Source of the DNA: JBFLVQ01 sp040758525
GTDB lineage: Bacteria; Acidobacteriota; Blastocatellia; Chloracidobacteriales; JADJPF01
Direction: 5' to 3'
Length of the DNA: 16,814 nt
Assembly (NCBI GenBank): GCA_040758525.1
Contig: JBFLVQ010000130.1
Coordinates: forward strand, 1-16,814
The position numbers and the translations under genes were made by a program. The notes beneath the pieces are model-generated. The model was given only the letters and a program-made list of their open reading frames with translations. It searched no databases and had not been told where the DNA came from. Of the stretch, positions 8,268-15,193 are shown piece by piece (within the stretch, counting starts at the first letter, position 1; each line of letters opens with the position of its first letter).

Positions 8268-8313
8268 AACCACAGAAGTAGAAAGAGCCGTAAGCCCTTT
8301 CTACTTCTTGGTT
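8268..8313 (-). terminator. Hairpin terminator of the phosphatase gene
   Basis: A perfect 12-bp stem (8274-8285 with 8297-8308) is extended by a further 5 bp (8268-8272 with 8309-8313) across one unpaired base; the loop is 11 nt. It lies 21 nt downstream of the phosphatase stop (8335) and directly before the lysC promoter, so it insulates the two units. The U tract on the minus strand is only three bases, so efficiency is uncertain. Confidence 0.65.
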
Positions 8314-8334
8314 CTCTATGGATCGTTTTAGTTG

Positions 8335-8982
8335 CTATTTAGCTTGCGTATCTGGTTGCTCGGTCTTGATGGTAGTATTATTGGCAGGAGTATTGCTACG
8401 ATGCATGTTCTTATAATAACTGAAGACATAGTCTTTCATTGCGCCATGACCCCAGCGGGTATAGAAATCATACTCCTTCATCTCTTGATAAGCTCGTTCG
8501 ATATCCCAACCATAAAAATTAAGCCGATAGACAGCTACCATCACGCCAGTGCGGTGACGACCACCAGCACAATGGACAAAGACTGGACCATTAGCAGGAT
8601 CATTTACGATCTTGAGAAACTCTGCGGCCCGTTCATCAGGGGGGAGTTTGCTATCACTCATAGGCATATGTATGTAGCGCATTCCTGCTGCCGATACTGC
8701 TTGTGCCTCAAAGTCCTTGCCTTCTTCGCGCAGATTAATGACAGTCTTTATCCCTAAGGCAGCAAGCGCACGAAAATCTTCCTCATCTGGTTGTGCGCCG
8801 CGATATAGACGATCATCAACTTTGCCAAAGTTTTTAATTCCTATACTGGGAAACTCTTTCTGCTTTTTTTCTCCTGCACTGGCGGGCGCCGCACAGAAAA
8901 GGCCCAATACTAGCAGAATTGCTATCCTTTGAACACACTGAGAGCTCTTTATAGAGCTAGCTCGACCAATAGTTTCTTGCAT
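8335..8982 (-). CDS. Exported dual-specificity/tyrosine-type protein phosphatase
   Basis: A 215-residue protein of the cysteine-based phosphatase superfamily. The P-loop is VHCAGGRHRTGVM, with nucleophile Cys138 and Arg144 (CX5R). Asp109 in MPMSDSKLP is placed as the general acid. The N-terminal half has the usual RLYRGAQP ... LGIKTVINLR pattern (59-85). Residues 19-36 (RIAILLVLGLFCAAPASA) form a signal peptide with an ASA cleavage site, so the enzyme is predicted outside the cytoplasm. The last 20 residues are polar and disordered-looking. The ATG at 8982 has GAGG 6 nt upstream. Substrate unknown: phosphotyrosine, phosphoinositides or inositol phosphates are all handled by relatives. It is followed by a strong hairpin and appears monocistronic. 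Confidence 0.88.
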   Translation of the reverse strand: MQETIGRASSIKSSQCVQRIAILLVLGLFCAAPASAGEKKQKEFPSIGIKNFGKVDDRLYRGAQPDEEDFRALAALGIKTVINLREEGKDFEAQAVSAAGMRYIHMPMSDSKLPPDERAAEFLKIVNDPANGPVFVHCAGGRHRTGVMVAVYRLNFYGWDIERAYQEMKEYDFYTRWGHGAMKDYVFSYYKNMHRSNTPANNTTIKTEQPDTQAK

Positions 8983-9028
8983 TTACTACCTCATTACGAT
9001 GACGGGGGTTTGATGTGGATTGTTATCC

Positions 9029-9066
9029 TTGACAAAAGGTTATTGTTTTTGACAATCCTCGTCAAG
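9029..9066 (-). promoter_or_regulatory. Repeat-rich promoter region of the phosphatase gene (TTGTCAA repeats)
   Basis: On the minus strand TTGTCAA occurs twice, at 9049-9055 and 9029-9035, exactly 20 bp apart. The upstream copy forms an inverted repeat TTGAC-N7-GTCAA (9049-9065). A weak promoter may be TTGACG (9060-9065), 17 nt, TAACCT (9037-9042). The spacing of two helical turns suggests a regulator-binding site; the regulator is unknown. Confidence 0.35.
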
Positions 9067-9078
9067 AAAAAATTTTCA

Positions 9079-9825
9079 TCACCTTCGTTTGAAGAGCTTT
9101 TTGATGTCGGGACCAAACTCCCGCACAACAATGAACCGTACAATATCAAACCCAATCATTGTACCAAAACGACGAAAAGTCGGATCAATGCCGATTCGAT
9201 CATCAGCAATACTGCTACGTTCCCAAACATTAGCAAGTGCACTAGCGGTAAAATTGCCAGCTATCAATGAGGCATTGAACTGTAGGTTGCCATTATCGCC
9301 ACGTGTTACAAAAACACGACTGCTAGCATGTGCAACACGTGCAAATACCCCTCGTTTGGACGAGCGTTCATAACGAGGATCCTGTTTAAAGAGGACAGGA
9401 TATACCCCATAAGCAAGCAGGTTTTTGCTACTGGCAGTGCCAAAAACGCGAGCATAGTGGCTTAAGCCATCGGCAAACTTATCACCAGCAGACTTATTTG
9501 GTTTATCCTCATCACGTACCCGTAATGTTGCCGATATTGCCGGAAAAGCATATGTTGAAGGGCTAAGAAAAGCCCTCTGAAACCCATACTTCAGTTTCTC
9601 ACTAGTACTGAGTGGATCAACCGTTGTAGGGTTAGTTGTCGGTGAGGGATTGTTGATGTTGGGCGCGGGATTAGGATCAGATTGTGTCGAGACGTTAACA
9701 CCATAAATCTTAACTTCCCGACTAGAAGTAGTCGTCTGATCTTGACAAAAACCTTGTGGGCAGAGAATCAATCCTGTAATTACTAGAGTAGATAGAAATA
9801 GCGCCTTGCGCAAATCCCAGCTCAT
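9079..9825 (-). CDS. Exported protein of an uncharacterised Acidobacteriota envelope family
   Basis: This 248-residue protein has an N-terminal signal peptide (about residues 6-27, LRKALFLSTLVITGLILCPQ), then a low-complexity Asn/Pro/Thr linker (about 48-70), then a conserved domain. The domain contains YARVFGTASSKNLLAYGVYPVLFKQDPRYERS, VAHASSRVFVTRGDNG and FNASLIAGNFTASALANVWERS, ending in a basic tail (KKLFKRR). I recognise this set of motifs from a widespread secreted family in Acidobacteriota with no assigned function; hydrophobic Ala/Gly helices suggest membrane association. The start is taken as ATG at 9825, where AGGAG lies 6 nt upstream; a TTG two codons earlier lacks room for a ribosome site. 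It is preceded by a divergent gene and followed 96 nt later by the phosphatase. Confidence 0.8.
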   Translation of the reverse strand: MSWDLRKALFLSTLVITGLILCPQGFCQDQTTTSSREVKIYGVNVSTQSDPNPAPNINNPSPTTNPTTVDPLSTSEKLKYGFQRAFLSPSTYAFPAISATLRVRDEDKPNKSAGDKFADGLSHYARVFGTASSKNLLAYGVYPVLFKQDPRYERSSKRGVFARVAHASSRVFVTRGDNGNLQFNASLIAGNFTASALANVWERSSIADDRIGIDPTFRRFGTMIGFDIVRFIVVREFGPDIKKLFKRR

Positions 9826-9945
9826 AACCAACTCCTAATCGCTAAAAGTGACCTGCGACAAGAGACCTCTATGTGCTTGTCACTCGTACTTACCAAAAGA
9901 ACATGCTTTGTTAGGGAAGATGAAAAAATTTATCCAAGTGTTTGC

Positions 9946-9962
9946 CGTATGCCTGCCATACG
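9946..9962. repeat. Inverted repeat in the divergent intergenic region
   Basis: CGTATG-CCTGC-CATACG, a perfect 6-5-6 inverted repeat, lies in the 235-nt gap between the divergent genes at 9825 and 10061. It lies 27 bp upstream of the -35 of the rightward promoter candidate, so it could be an operator or only a small hairpin. The rest of this gap shows no further gene. Confidence 0.35.
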
Positions 9963-9988
9963 CTCTGCTTAGCGAACTTCATCCCACT

Positions 9989-10018
9989 TTGACAGCAATT
10001 TACTATCAGGATTAGGAT
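9989..10018 (+). promoter_or_regulatory. Promoter candidate for the group II decarboxylase
   Basis: TTGACA (9989-9994) is followed after 18 nt by TAGGAT (10013-10018), four of six matches to the -10 consensus. The start site would be near 10025, giving a leader of about 35 nt with GGAG 3 nt before the ATG at 10061. Confidence 0.4.
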
Positions 10019-10060
10019 TGGATATCACTATTAAACATTATTGATAGGATGTAGGAGTTT

Positions 10061-11497
10061 ATGACACCTGAAGAATTTCGCCGTTATGGACATCAATTGA
10101 TCGATTGGATTGCTGATTATCGTGCGCAAGTGGCAGAAAGGGCGGTGATGGCCTATGTTACACCCGGCTCGATCAGTGCACAACTTCCCCGTGTTCCTCC
10201 GCAACAGAGCGAACCGTTGGAAGCGGTGCTAGCAGACCTAGATAGATTGATCTTGCCTGGTATTACACATTGGAACCATCCCAGTTTTTTTGCCTATTTC
10301 CCCTCCAATGCTAGCCTTGTCTCCGTACTGGCAGATCTGATCAGCACAGGACTGGGTGTACAGGGGATGAGTTGGCAAACCAGTCCTGCTGCTACTGAAC
10401 TAGAGGAAGTAGTAGTTGATTGGTTAAGGCAGATGATAGGCTTACCAGAAAGTTTTACTGGTGTGATTCAAGACACTGCTTCTACTACTACATTGGTAGC
10501 GCTACTGTGTGCAAGAGAGCGTAGTACCAATTTTTCGCAGAATCGTGGTGGGCTGCAGACTGAAGCGGCGCCTCTTGTCGTTTACGCTTCTGATGAAAGT
10601 CATAGCTCTGTAGAGAAAGCCGCCTTGCTGGCGGGCTTTGGTAAAGCCAACCTACGAGCTATCGAGACCGATGCTGAGTACGGTTTACGCTTAGATGCCC
10701 TACAAACAGCGATTGAAGCCGATCTAGCCGCTGGTCGGCAACCCTGTGCATTGATCGCAACAATAGGTACTACTAATACTACGGCAGTCGATCCACTTGC
10801 TGGCATGGCACAACTAGCACAAAAATATCATCTATGGTTACACGTCGATGCCGCCATGGCTGGCAACGCAATGATTCTACCGGAATGCCGGAAGATGTGG
10901 CACGGTATTGAGGCAGCCGATTCCCTGCTCTTTAACCCACATAAATGGTTAGGAGTAGCCTTTGATTGCACTCTCTATTATGTACGCGATAGCCAGCATC
11001 TGATTCGTGTGATGTCAACCAATCCAAGCGTTCTACAGACCAGTGCAGATGGCCGTGTAAAGAATTTCCGTGACTGGGGACTGCAATTGGGTCGGCGTTT
11101 TCGTGCTCTGAAACTCTGGTTTGTTATACGTGAACAGGGTGTCAGCGGCCTGCAAGCCCGTCTACGTCGCGATATTGCCAATGCTCAGTGGCTAAAAGAG
11201 CAGGTAGATGCTGCGCCTGACTGGCAGCGACTTGCCCCTGTGCCCTTCCAGACTGTCTGTCTACGCCATATCCCACAGGGCAATGCCGATGAAGATCATA
11301 TCAAAGCCCATAACCTGGCTTGGGTTGAACGTATCAATCGCTCTGGTCGTGCCTATCTTACTCCCGCAATTGTGAAGGGTAAACAATTGGTGCGTGTCTC
11401 GATCGGCGCGGAAGCTACTACCCATACACACGTCGAGGCGCTCTGGCAACTTATGCAAGAAGCAGCGGCAGATTCACAGACTGGGATCAGATTCTGA
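10061..11497 (+). CDS. Group II PLP-dependent decarboxylase (aromatic-L-amino-acid decarboxylase family), catalytic Tyr replaced by Val
   Basis: This 478-residue protein is collinear with aromatic amino acid decarboxylases (DDC/TyDC). Seen in order: ITHWNHPSFFAYFPSNAS (68-85), GVQGMSWQTSPAATELE (99-115), GVIQDTAST (134-142), SDESHSSVEKA (177-187) with His181 stacking on PLP, HVDAAMAG with Asp263, and NPHKWLGV with Schiff-base Lys295. The family normally has a flexible-loop Tyr (Tyr332 in human DDC, 29 residues after the PLP Lys) that protonates the quinonoid intermediate. Counting without gaps, the residue here is Val324 (NPSVLQT in place of DPTYLKH). Tyr-to-Phe change at this site is known to turn plant members into aldehyde synthases. 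The class is certain; the reaction is open. Monocistronic, with its own promoter and a terminator. Confidence 0.9.
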   Translation: MTPEEFRRYGHQLIDWIADYRAQVAERAVMAYVTPGSISAQLPRVPPQQSEPLEAVLADLDRLILPGITHWNHPSFFAYFPSNASLVSVLADLISTGLGVQGMSWQTSPAATELEEVVVDWLRQMIGLPESFTGVIQDTASTTTLVALLCARERSTNFSQNRGGLQTEAAPLVVYASDESHSSVEKAALLAGFGKANLRAIETDAEYGLRLDALQTAIEADLAAGRQPCALIATIGTTNTTAVDPLAGMAQLAQKYHLWLHVDAAMAGNAMILPECRKMWHGIEAADSLLFNPHKWLGVAFDCTLYYVRDSQHLIRVMSTNPSVLQTSADGRVKNFRDWGLQLGRRFRALKLWFVIREQGVSGLQARLRRDIANAQWLKEQVDAAPDWQRLAPVPFQTVCLRHIPQGNADEDHIKAHNLAWVERINRSGRAYLTPAIVKGKQLVRVSIGAEATTHTHVEALWQLMQEAAADSQTGIRF

Positions 11498-11503
11498 TCC
11501 CAG
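11481..11503 (+). terminator. Hairpin overlapping the decarboxylase stop codon
   Basis: CTGGGATCAG (11481-11490) and CTGATCCCAG (11494-11503) form a perfect 10-bp stem with a 3-nt loop. The stop codon TGA (11495-11497) is inside the second arm. A pyrimidine-rich run with scattered T follows, not a clean T tract, so termination is likely but may be inefficient. Confidence 0.55.
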
Positions 11504-11548
11504 CCCCCTTCTCTTCCTACCTGCCTTACTACCTCTAAGAAGTTTTTC

Positions 11549-11577
11549 TTGATTTTAATAGCGTGTCACTGTATCAT
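11549..11577 (+). promoter_or_regulatory. Promoter for the ABC-2 transporter operon
   Basis: TTGATT (11549-11554), 17 nt, TATCAT (11572-11577): a good sigma70-type match. The start would be near 11584, giving a leader of about 135 nt before the ATG at 11719. The leader contains no clear structured element that I could name. Confidence 0.5.
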
Positions 11578-11718
11578 ACCAGTAATACACCGGAGATATG
11601 GCAATAAGCCTAAAATAAAGGGGAACAAGGTGTAGACTTGAGCGTTTGACAGTATGGCATCAGTAATACAGTTAGAAAATCGTGGACAGTTATGATGTCC
11701 ATGAGGGAAGGGGATAAG

Positions 11719-12642
11719 ATGAAAAGCAGAGAGATAGATTCGCAGGCGGCAATCGCCTTTGATCGTTTAACAGTACGCTATGGAAAGAAGCTTGCACTTG
11801 ATAATATATCAATAATGGTACCGCCTGGCACGGTCTACGCATTGATTGGACGTAATGGCGCCGGCAAATCTTCCACGGTACGTTGTCTACTTGGTCAACA
11901 GAAGCCCAATGCAGGCCATGCCTCTATTTTTGGCAAAAACAGTTGGCGAGAACGTACTGCAGCAATGTTACGAGTAGGCGTTGTACCAGAAGAGCCCAAT
12001 GCTCCACCTGAAATGACGGCACCACAAATAGCCTCATTTTGCGCCAGTCTCTACAATAAATGGAATATGAAGAGTGTACTGGCGCGTTTTGAACGCTTTG
12101 GCGTACCGCTTAATGTTCCCTTTGGACGCTTATCAAAAGGGCAAAAAGGGCAGGTAGCGCTTGCGCTTGCGCTCGGTTGCGAACCAGCATTACTGATTTT
12201 AGATGATCCTACCCTAGGTCTGGATGTGGTAGCGCGTAAAGAACTCTTCGAAGAGTTGGTAGGCGAGTTAGCAGATCTAGGCATGAGCGTCTTTATCACT
12301 ACACATGATTTGGCAGGAGTAGAAAGGATTGCCGATCGTGTAGGTATTCTAAAAGAGGGCAAACTGGTTATTAATGATGAACTAGAGATATTAAAAAGCA
12401 GATTCCGCCGTATATGTTATCCCAACTATGATTCAGAAAAGCAGCCACAATATCATGGTGAACTAGATAAGATGAATACTGTGCAGGTCAAAGTGCGTGG
12501 CTGGGGCGTGGAAGCAGTAGTAGCAGATTATGATGACAGTAATTCTATGCATTTTCGCTGTAATGGTATTAATCCAGAAATTAGTACAATGTCTTTAGAA
12601 GAGATCTTCACAGCCGTAGTTGGAGAAACGAAAGGAGAGTAA
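11719..12642 (+). CDS. ABC transporter ATP-binding protein (ABC-2 exporter, YtrB-like)
   Basis: A 307-residue nucleotide-binding subunit. Walker A is GRNGAGKS (44-51, Lys50), the signature is LSKGQ (138-142), Walker B is LLILDDP (158-164), the D-loop is LGLD and the H-loop is TTHD (His196). Two positions differ from the classical pattern: the Q-loop reads VVPEEPN, and the catalytic Glu after Walker B is Asp163 (LDDPT). Both look family-typical for small YtrB-like exporters rather than damage. The last 80 residues form a non-conserved extension. The start is ATG 11719 because AAGGGG lies 5 nt upstream; in-frame ATGs at 11692, 11695 and 11701 lack a ribosome site. The permease begins 1 nt after its TAA, so the two form one transporter. 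Substrate unknown. Confidence 0.9.
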   Translation: MKSREIDSQAAIAFDRLTVRYGKKLALDNISIMVPPGTVYALIGRNGAGKSSTVRCLLGQQKPNAGHASIFGKNSWRERTAAMLRVGVVPEEPNAPPEMTAPQIASFCASLYNKWNMKSVLARFERFGVPLNVPFGRLSKGQKGQVALALALGCEPALLILDDPTLGLDVVARKELFEELVGELADLGMSVFITTHDLAGVERIADRVGILKEGKLVINDELEILKSRFRRICYPNYDSEKQPQYHGELDKMNTVQVKVRGWGVEAVVADYDDSNSMHFRCNGINPEISTMSLEEIFTAVVGETKGE

Positions 12643-12643
12643 A

Positions 12644-14617
12644 ATGACTATCACAGTAACACATCTTTTTTTAGTAGCAAATCGCGAAATTAAGGAACGA
12701 CGCGCGCTTTTTCTTGTCGCATTGGTATTTGGGCTGATGCCATTTCTCTCCTTGCTTGTGCCAGATTTAAGGAGTGTAGGTCTAAAGCAGAGCAGCGACG
12801 TTGTTAACTTATCTACTATGCTGCTGGCTATGGTATTTGCTGCTGGTGCATCACTGGTTGTAGGGGGAACTGTGATAGGTCGCGATCTGGCAGAACAGCG
12901 ACTCAGTTTCTATTTTGCCCGACCTATTCCCAGTTTTGCCATCTGGGGTGGCAAGTTTTTTGGTGGACTTACTCTGATATACTTATCAATCTTCTTACTG
13001 CTGTTGCCAACTACGCTGATAGTGGGATTAGGAAAAGACTTTTATAAATGGGAGACCGTACTGCAATTGGGCGGCGGGGTATTAGCACTCTTCTCTGCAG
13101 GACTGGTGCTAGGGATAATATTTCGTTCTAAATCGCTCTGGCTGGCCGTTGATCTGGCATCCATCCCTATTGTTGCGTTACTGGCTTTCCCAGGTGTACA
13201 ACGATTACTCAATGTTGGCGCAATACCTAGCTTAAATATGTGCCTGATATTTTTCTTGGCGATCATGGTGCTGTCATTGATCTGTGCTAGTGCGGCTTCG
13301 GTTATTGTTGGCCGTACCGATGTAAAGCGTGCGCACAGTGCGCTGTCAAAAACCTTTTGGACCGGTATTCTTATTAGTGTGTTGCTCTTTGAAGCCTATT
13401 CACACTGGGCACTAGCATCCACCCCAGAGGATTTTATGTATTTCTATCTGGTAGGCTCTTCACCATCTAATAATTGGTTAGTAGTTTCTGGCGAAAGCCG
13501 CCGAGCGCCAGGCTATTATCCTAACTTCCTCGTGAATACCAAATCCAATCAATTTTATAATATCGGCATAGGCTTCTATGATGCTCTGGCATTCTCTCCT
13601 GATGGCAACCGTTTTGCTTGGCTGAGTTTTCAAGGTAGACCAGCAGATTCTACATTAGATCTATATACTATTACACTTGATCTAGCCAATCCTGAGCCTA
13701 AGCATACTAATCTTTCTTTCACACAAGAGAATGGTCGGCAATTAGTACTATCTCAAGATGGCAGTAGAATAGCAGTGTTTGGCAAAAATCTTATTAGCAT
13801 ATTTGAATTGCCTACAGAAAAAGAACTCGCCACAGTTGCCCTTACTGGCTTAGCTCAACTGGATCCAATGAAAAATTCCCAGGTAATAGCCTTCTTTATC
13901 TCCCCAGATCGTATACGCTTCTACCGCTCTATAAAATCAGCCTTAGAGATTGTGGAAGTAGATATCGTTAACAAGAAGCTAGAAGTGACCGGCAAGATCA
14001 ATTTCCCATATAAGAGTTTTCTTGTCAATAACAGTGGCGAATATGTCTTGATCACCAATAATATTGAAGGTAACGAGACGATCAATAGTATCAGACTCTT
14101 TAATGGACGTAGTGGTGAGATGATTACCACACTAGTGACGGATAAGAGTACTGCTGATGGTTCAACGATAAAATATGGTACACCCTCCTTCCTCTCTGAT
14201 GGGCGTATTATCGTAACTCAACAGCAGAATAATAATGTTGAACTAATGATCTTCTTACCTACCGGCATACTGGAAAAGACTATTGCCCTAGGCAAAGGCC
14301 ATTCTACTGGATTAGCTACTGAACTCACGGCTGGTCAGATTATCTTAATGCTCCATACAGATTCGACACGAACCTACAATAACCCTAATGATCCGATCCT
14401 ACTTATCGATATCGCCAATGGCAAGGTCAGCGAGAAGGCAAAAGGATTACGCCCTGCCGTTCCCTTCTACTGGTTCTATGGCCACCATACACCAGCACCG
14501 GGCGAGAGCGCGAAATTCTATTACCAACACGATAAAAAAGACAAACTCATCCACTATGATCCAATCAGTGGTGAACAGCATACAGTTTTAACCGCGCGAC
14601 CCTCAGTTATCTTTTAG
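12644..14617 (+). CDS. ABC-2 type permease fused to a C-terminal beta-propeller-like domain
   Basis: The 657-residue protein has two parts. Residues 1-257 are an ABC-2 membrane domain with about seven hydrophobic segments near 21-40, 57-78, 104-127, 142-160, 167-186, 197-222 and 239-257; the loop GRDLAEQRLSFYFARPIP (79-96) is the usual cytoplasmic segment after helix 2. Residues 265-657 are soluble and beta-rich, with repeated blade-like units such as YDALAFSPDGNRFAWLSF (312-329) and RQLVLSQDGSRIAVFGK (365-381), as in WD40/TolB-type propellers. The basic stretch 224-236 before the last helix points inward, so by the positive-inside rule the propeller should face outward. Start chosen at ATG 12644 (AAAGGAG, 6-7 nt spacing), not the upstream in-frame ATG at 12620 inside the ATPase gene. 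It forms the exporter with the preceding ATPase. Confidence 0.88.
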   Translation: MTITVTHLFLVANREIKERRALFLVALVFGLMPFLSLLVPDLRSVGLKQSSDVVNLSTMLLAMVFAAGASLVVGGTVIGRDLAEQRLSFYFARPIPSFAIWGGKFFGGLTLIYLSIFLLLLPTTLIVGLGKDFYKWETVLQLGGGVLALFSAGLVLGIIFRSKSLWLAVDLASIPIVALLAFPGVQRLLNVGAIPSLNMCLIFFLAIMVLSLICASAASVIVGRTDVKRAHSALSKTFWTGILISVLLFEAYSHWALASTPEDFMYFYLVGSSPSNNWLVVSGESRRAPGYYPNFLVNTKSNQFYNIGIGFYDALAFSPDGNRFAWLSFQGRPADSTLDLYTITLDLANPEPKHTNLSFTQENGRQLVLSQDGSRIAVFGKNLISIFELPTEKELATVALTGLAQLDPMKNSQVIAFFISPDRIRFYRSIKSALEIVEVDIVNKKLEVTGKINFPYKSFLVNNSGEYVLITNNIEGNETINSIRLFNGRSGEMITTLVTDKSTADGSTIKYGTPSFLSDGRIIVTQQQNNNVELMIFLPTGILEKTIALGKGHSTGLATELTAGQIILMLHTDSTRTYNNPNDPILLIDIANGKVSEKAKGLRPAVPFYWFYGHHTPAPGESAKFYYQHDKKDKLIHYDPISGEQHTVLTARPSVIF

Positions 14618-14627
14618 CTAACTGAGG
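14601..14627 (+). terminator. Hairpin around the permease stop codon
   Basis: CCTCAGTTA (14601-14609) pairs with TAACTGAGG (14619-14627), a perfect 9-bp stem whose 9-nt loop carries the stop codon TAG (14615-14617). No T tract follows directly; a run of six T lies at 14648-14653 in the loop of a second hairpin. Confidence 0.45.
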
Positions 14628-14633
14628 TATCTG

Positions 14634-14668
14634 GATTGCTGGTGCTATTTTTTACCTTAGCAGCAATC
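14634..14668 (+). terminator. Second hairpin downstream of the permease gene
   Basis: GATTGC (14634-14639) pairs with GCAATC (14663-14668) and TGCTA (14643-14647) with TAGCA (14658-14662), an 11-bp stem with a 3-nt bulge; the loop holds TTTTTT. It may be part of a tandem terminator and separates the transporter operon from the marR promoter 6 nt further on. The T run is in the loop rather than after the stem, so function is uncertain. Confidence 0.35.
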
Positions 14669-14673
14669 TCCTC

Positions 14674-14702
14674 TTGACGATAGTCGTTACAACAGCTATA
14701 TT
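14674..14702 (+). promoter_or_regulatory. marR promoter with an operator filling the -35/-10 spacer
   Basis: TTGACG (14674-14679), exactly 17 nt, TATATT (14697-14702): a strong promoter. The spacer plus the start of the -10 is an imperfect 20-bp palindrome (14680-14699) matching the perfect one before the pirin gene at 17 of 20 positions. The predicted start site is about 14709, the A of the marR ATG, so the mRNA should be leaderless; no Shine-Dalgarno is visible. Confidence 0.65.
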
Positions 14703-14708
14703 GTTAAT

Positions 14709-15179
14709 ATGGCGGGAAGATTGAAGGCTGAGATCAAGCAAGGCAAACCATTTACTAGTTTAGAGGAAGAGGTCTTGCTTAATATTCAGCGTACTGCAGA
14801 TATGTTTACACGCACTATCACAGAGCGACTTAAGCCTGCTGGTATCTCTCCCACTCAGTACAATGTCCTACGCATACTGCGTGGCGCAGGTGATGAGGGA
14901 CTTAGCTGTAGTGAGATTGCCGAACGCATGGTGACAAAAGATCCTGATATTACACGACTGCTTGACCGCCTTGAAGACCGCGAACTGGTAACACGAACAC
15001 GCCAACAACAAGACCGCCGTGTTATTACTGTGCGTATTACCTCAGCAGGCTTAGATATATTAACGGGACTGGATGATATGGTGTCAGCACTAAATGGTGA
15101 GTTACTTGGTCACCTAGGAAAGAAACGCCTTAAAACCCTTATTGAACTGCTTGAGGCGGCACGTCTATCCAGTTCTTAA
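14709..15179 (+). CDS. MarR family transcriptional regulator
   Basis: A 156-residue winged-helix regulator. The HTH region runs about 47-90 (SPTQYNVLRILRG, LSCSEIAERM, DPDITRLLDRLEDREL) and the wing is RTRQQQDRRVITVRIT (96-111), including the family-typical DRR. Helices at both ends serve dimerisation. It has a single cysteine (Cys67), which could be a thiol or quinone sensor, although the position is not that of OhrR. The ATG at 14709 lacks a Shine-Dalgarno and coincides with the predicted transcription start. Near-identical 20-bp palindromes before this gene and before the pirin gene indicate autorepression and control of the pirin-wrbA operon. The ligand is inferred to be a quinone or electrophile from the neighbours. 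Confidence 0.92.
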   Translation: MAGRLKAEIKQGKPFTSLEEEVLLNIQRTADMFTRTITERLKPAGISPTQYNVLRILRGAGDEGLSCSEIAERMVTKDPDITRLLDRLEDRELVTRTRQQQDRRVITVRITSAGLDILTGLDDMVSALNGELLGHLGKKRLKTLIELLEAARLSSS

Positions 15180-15193
15180 AATTTTTTATCTTA

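Noticed and set aside
8194..8334. Lysine riboswitch upstream of lysC
   Set aside because: The leader predicted from the promoter is about 34 nt and the only structure is a simple terminator hairpin upstream of the promoter.
8332..8757. 141-codon plus-strand open frame
   Set aside because: It is antisense to the exported phosphatase, whose catalytic motifs are clear, and has no recognisable features.
9046..9070. Intrinsic terminator after the envelope protein gene
   Set aside because: The TTGAC/GTCAA stem is short and AT-rich, and the U run lies before rather than after it on the transcribed strand.
9826..9831. TTG start two codons before the ATG of the envelope protein
   Set aside because: The AGGAG would directly touch the TTG; spacing is right for the ATG at 9825.
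11692..11718. Earlier ATG codons for the ABC ATPase
   Set aside because: No ribosome site precedes them, and AAGGGG is correctly spaced for ATG 11719.
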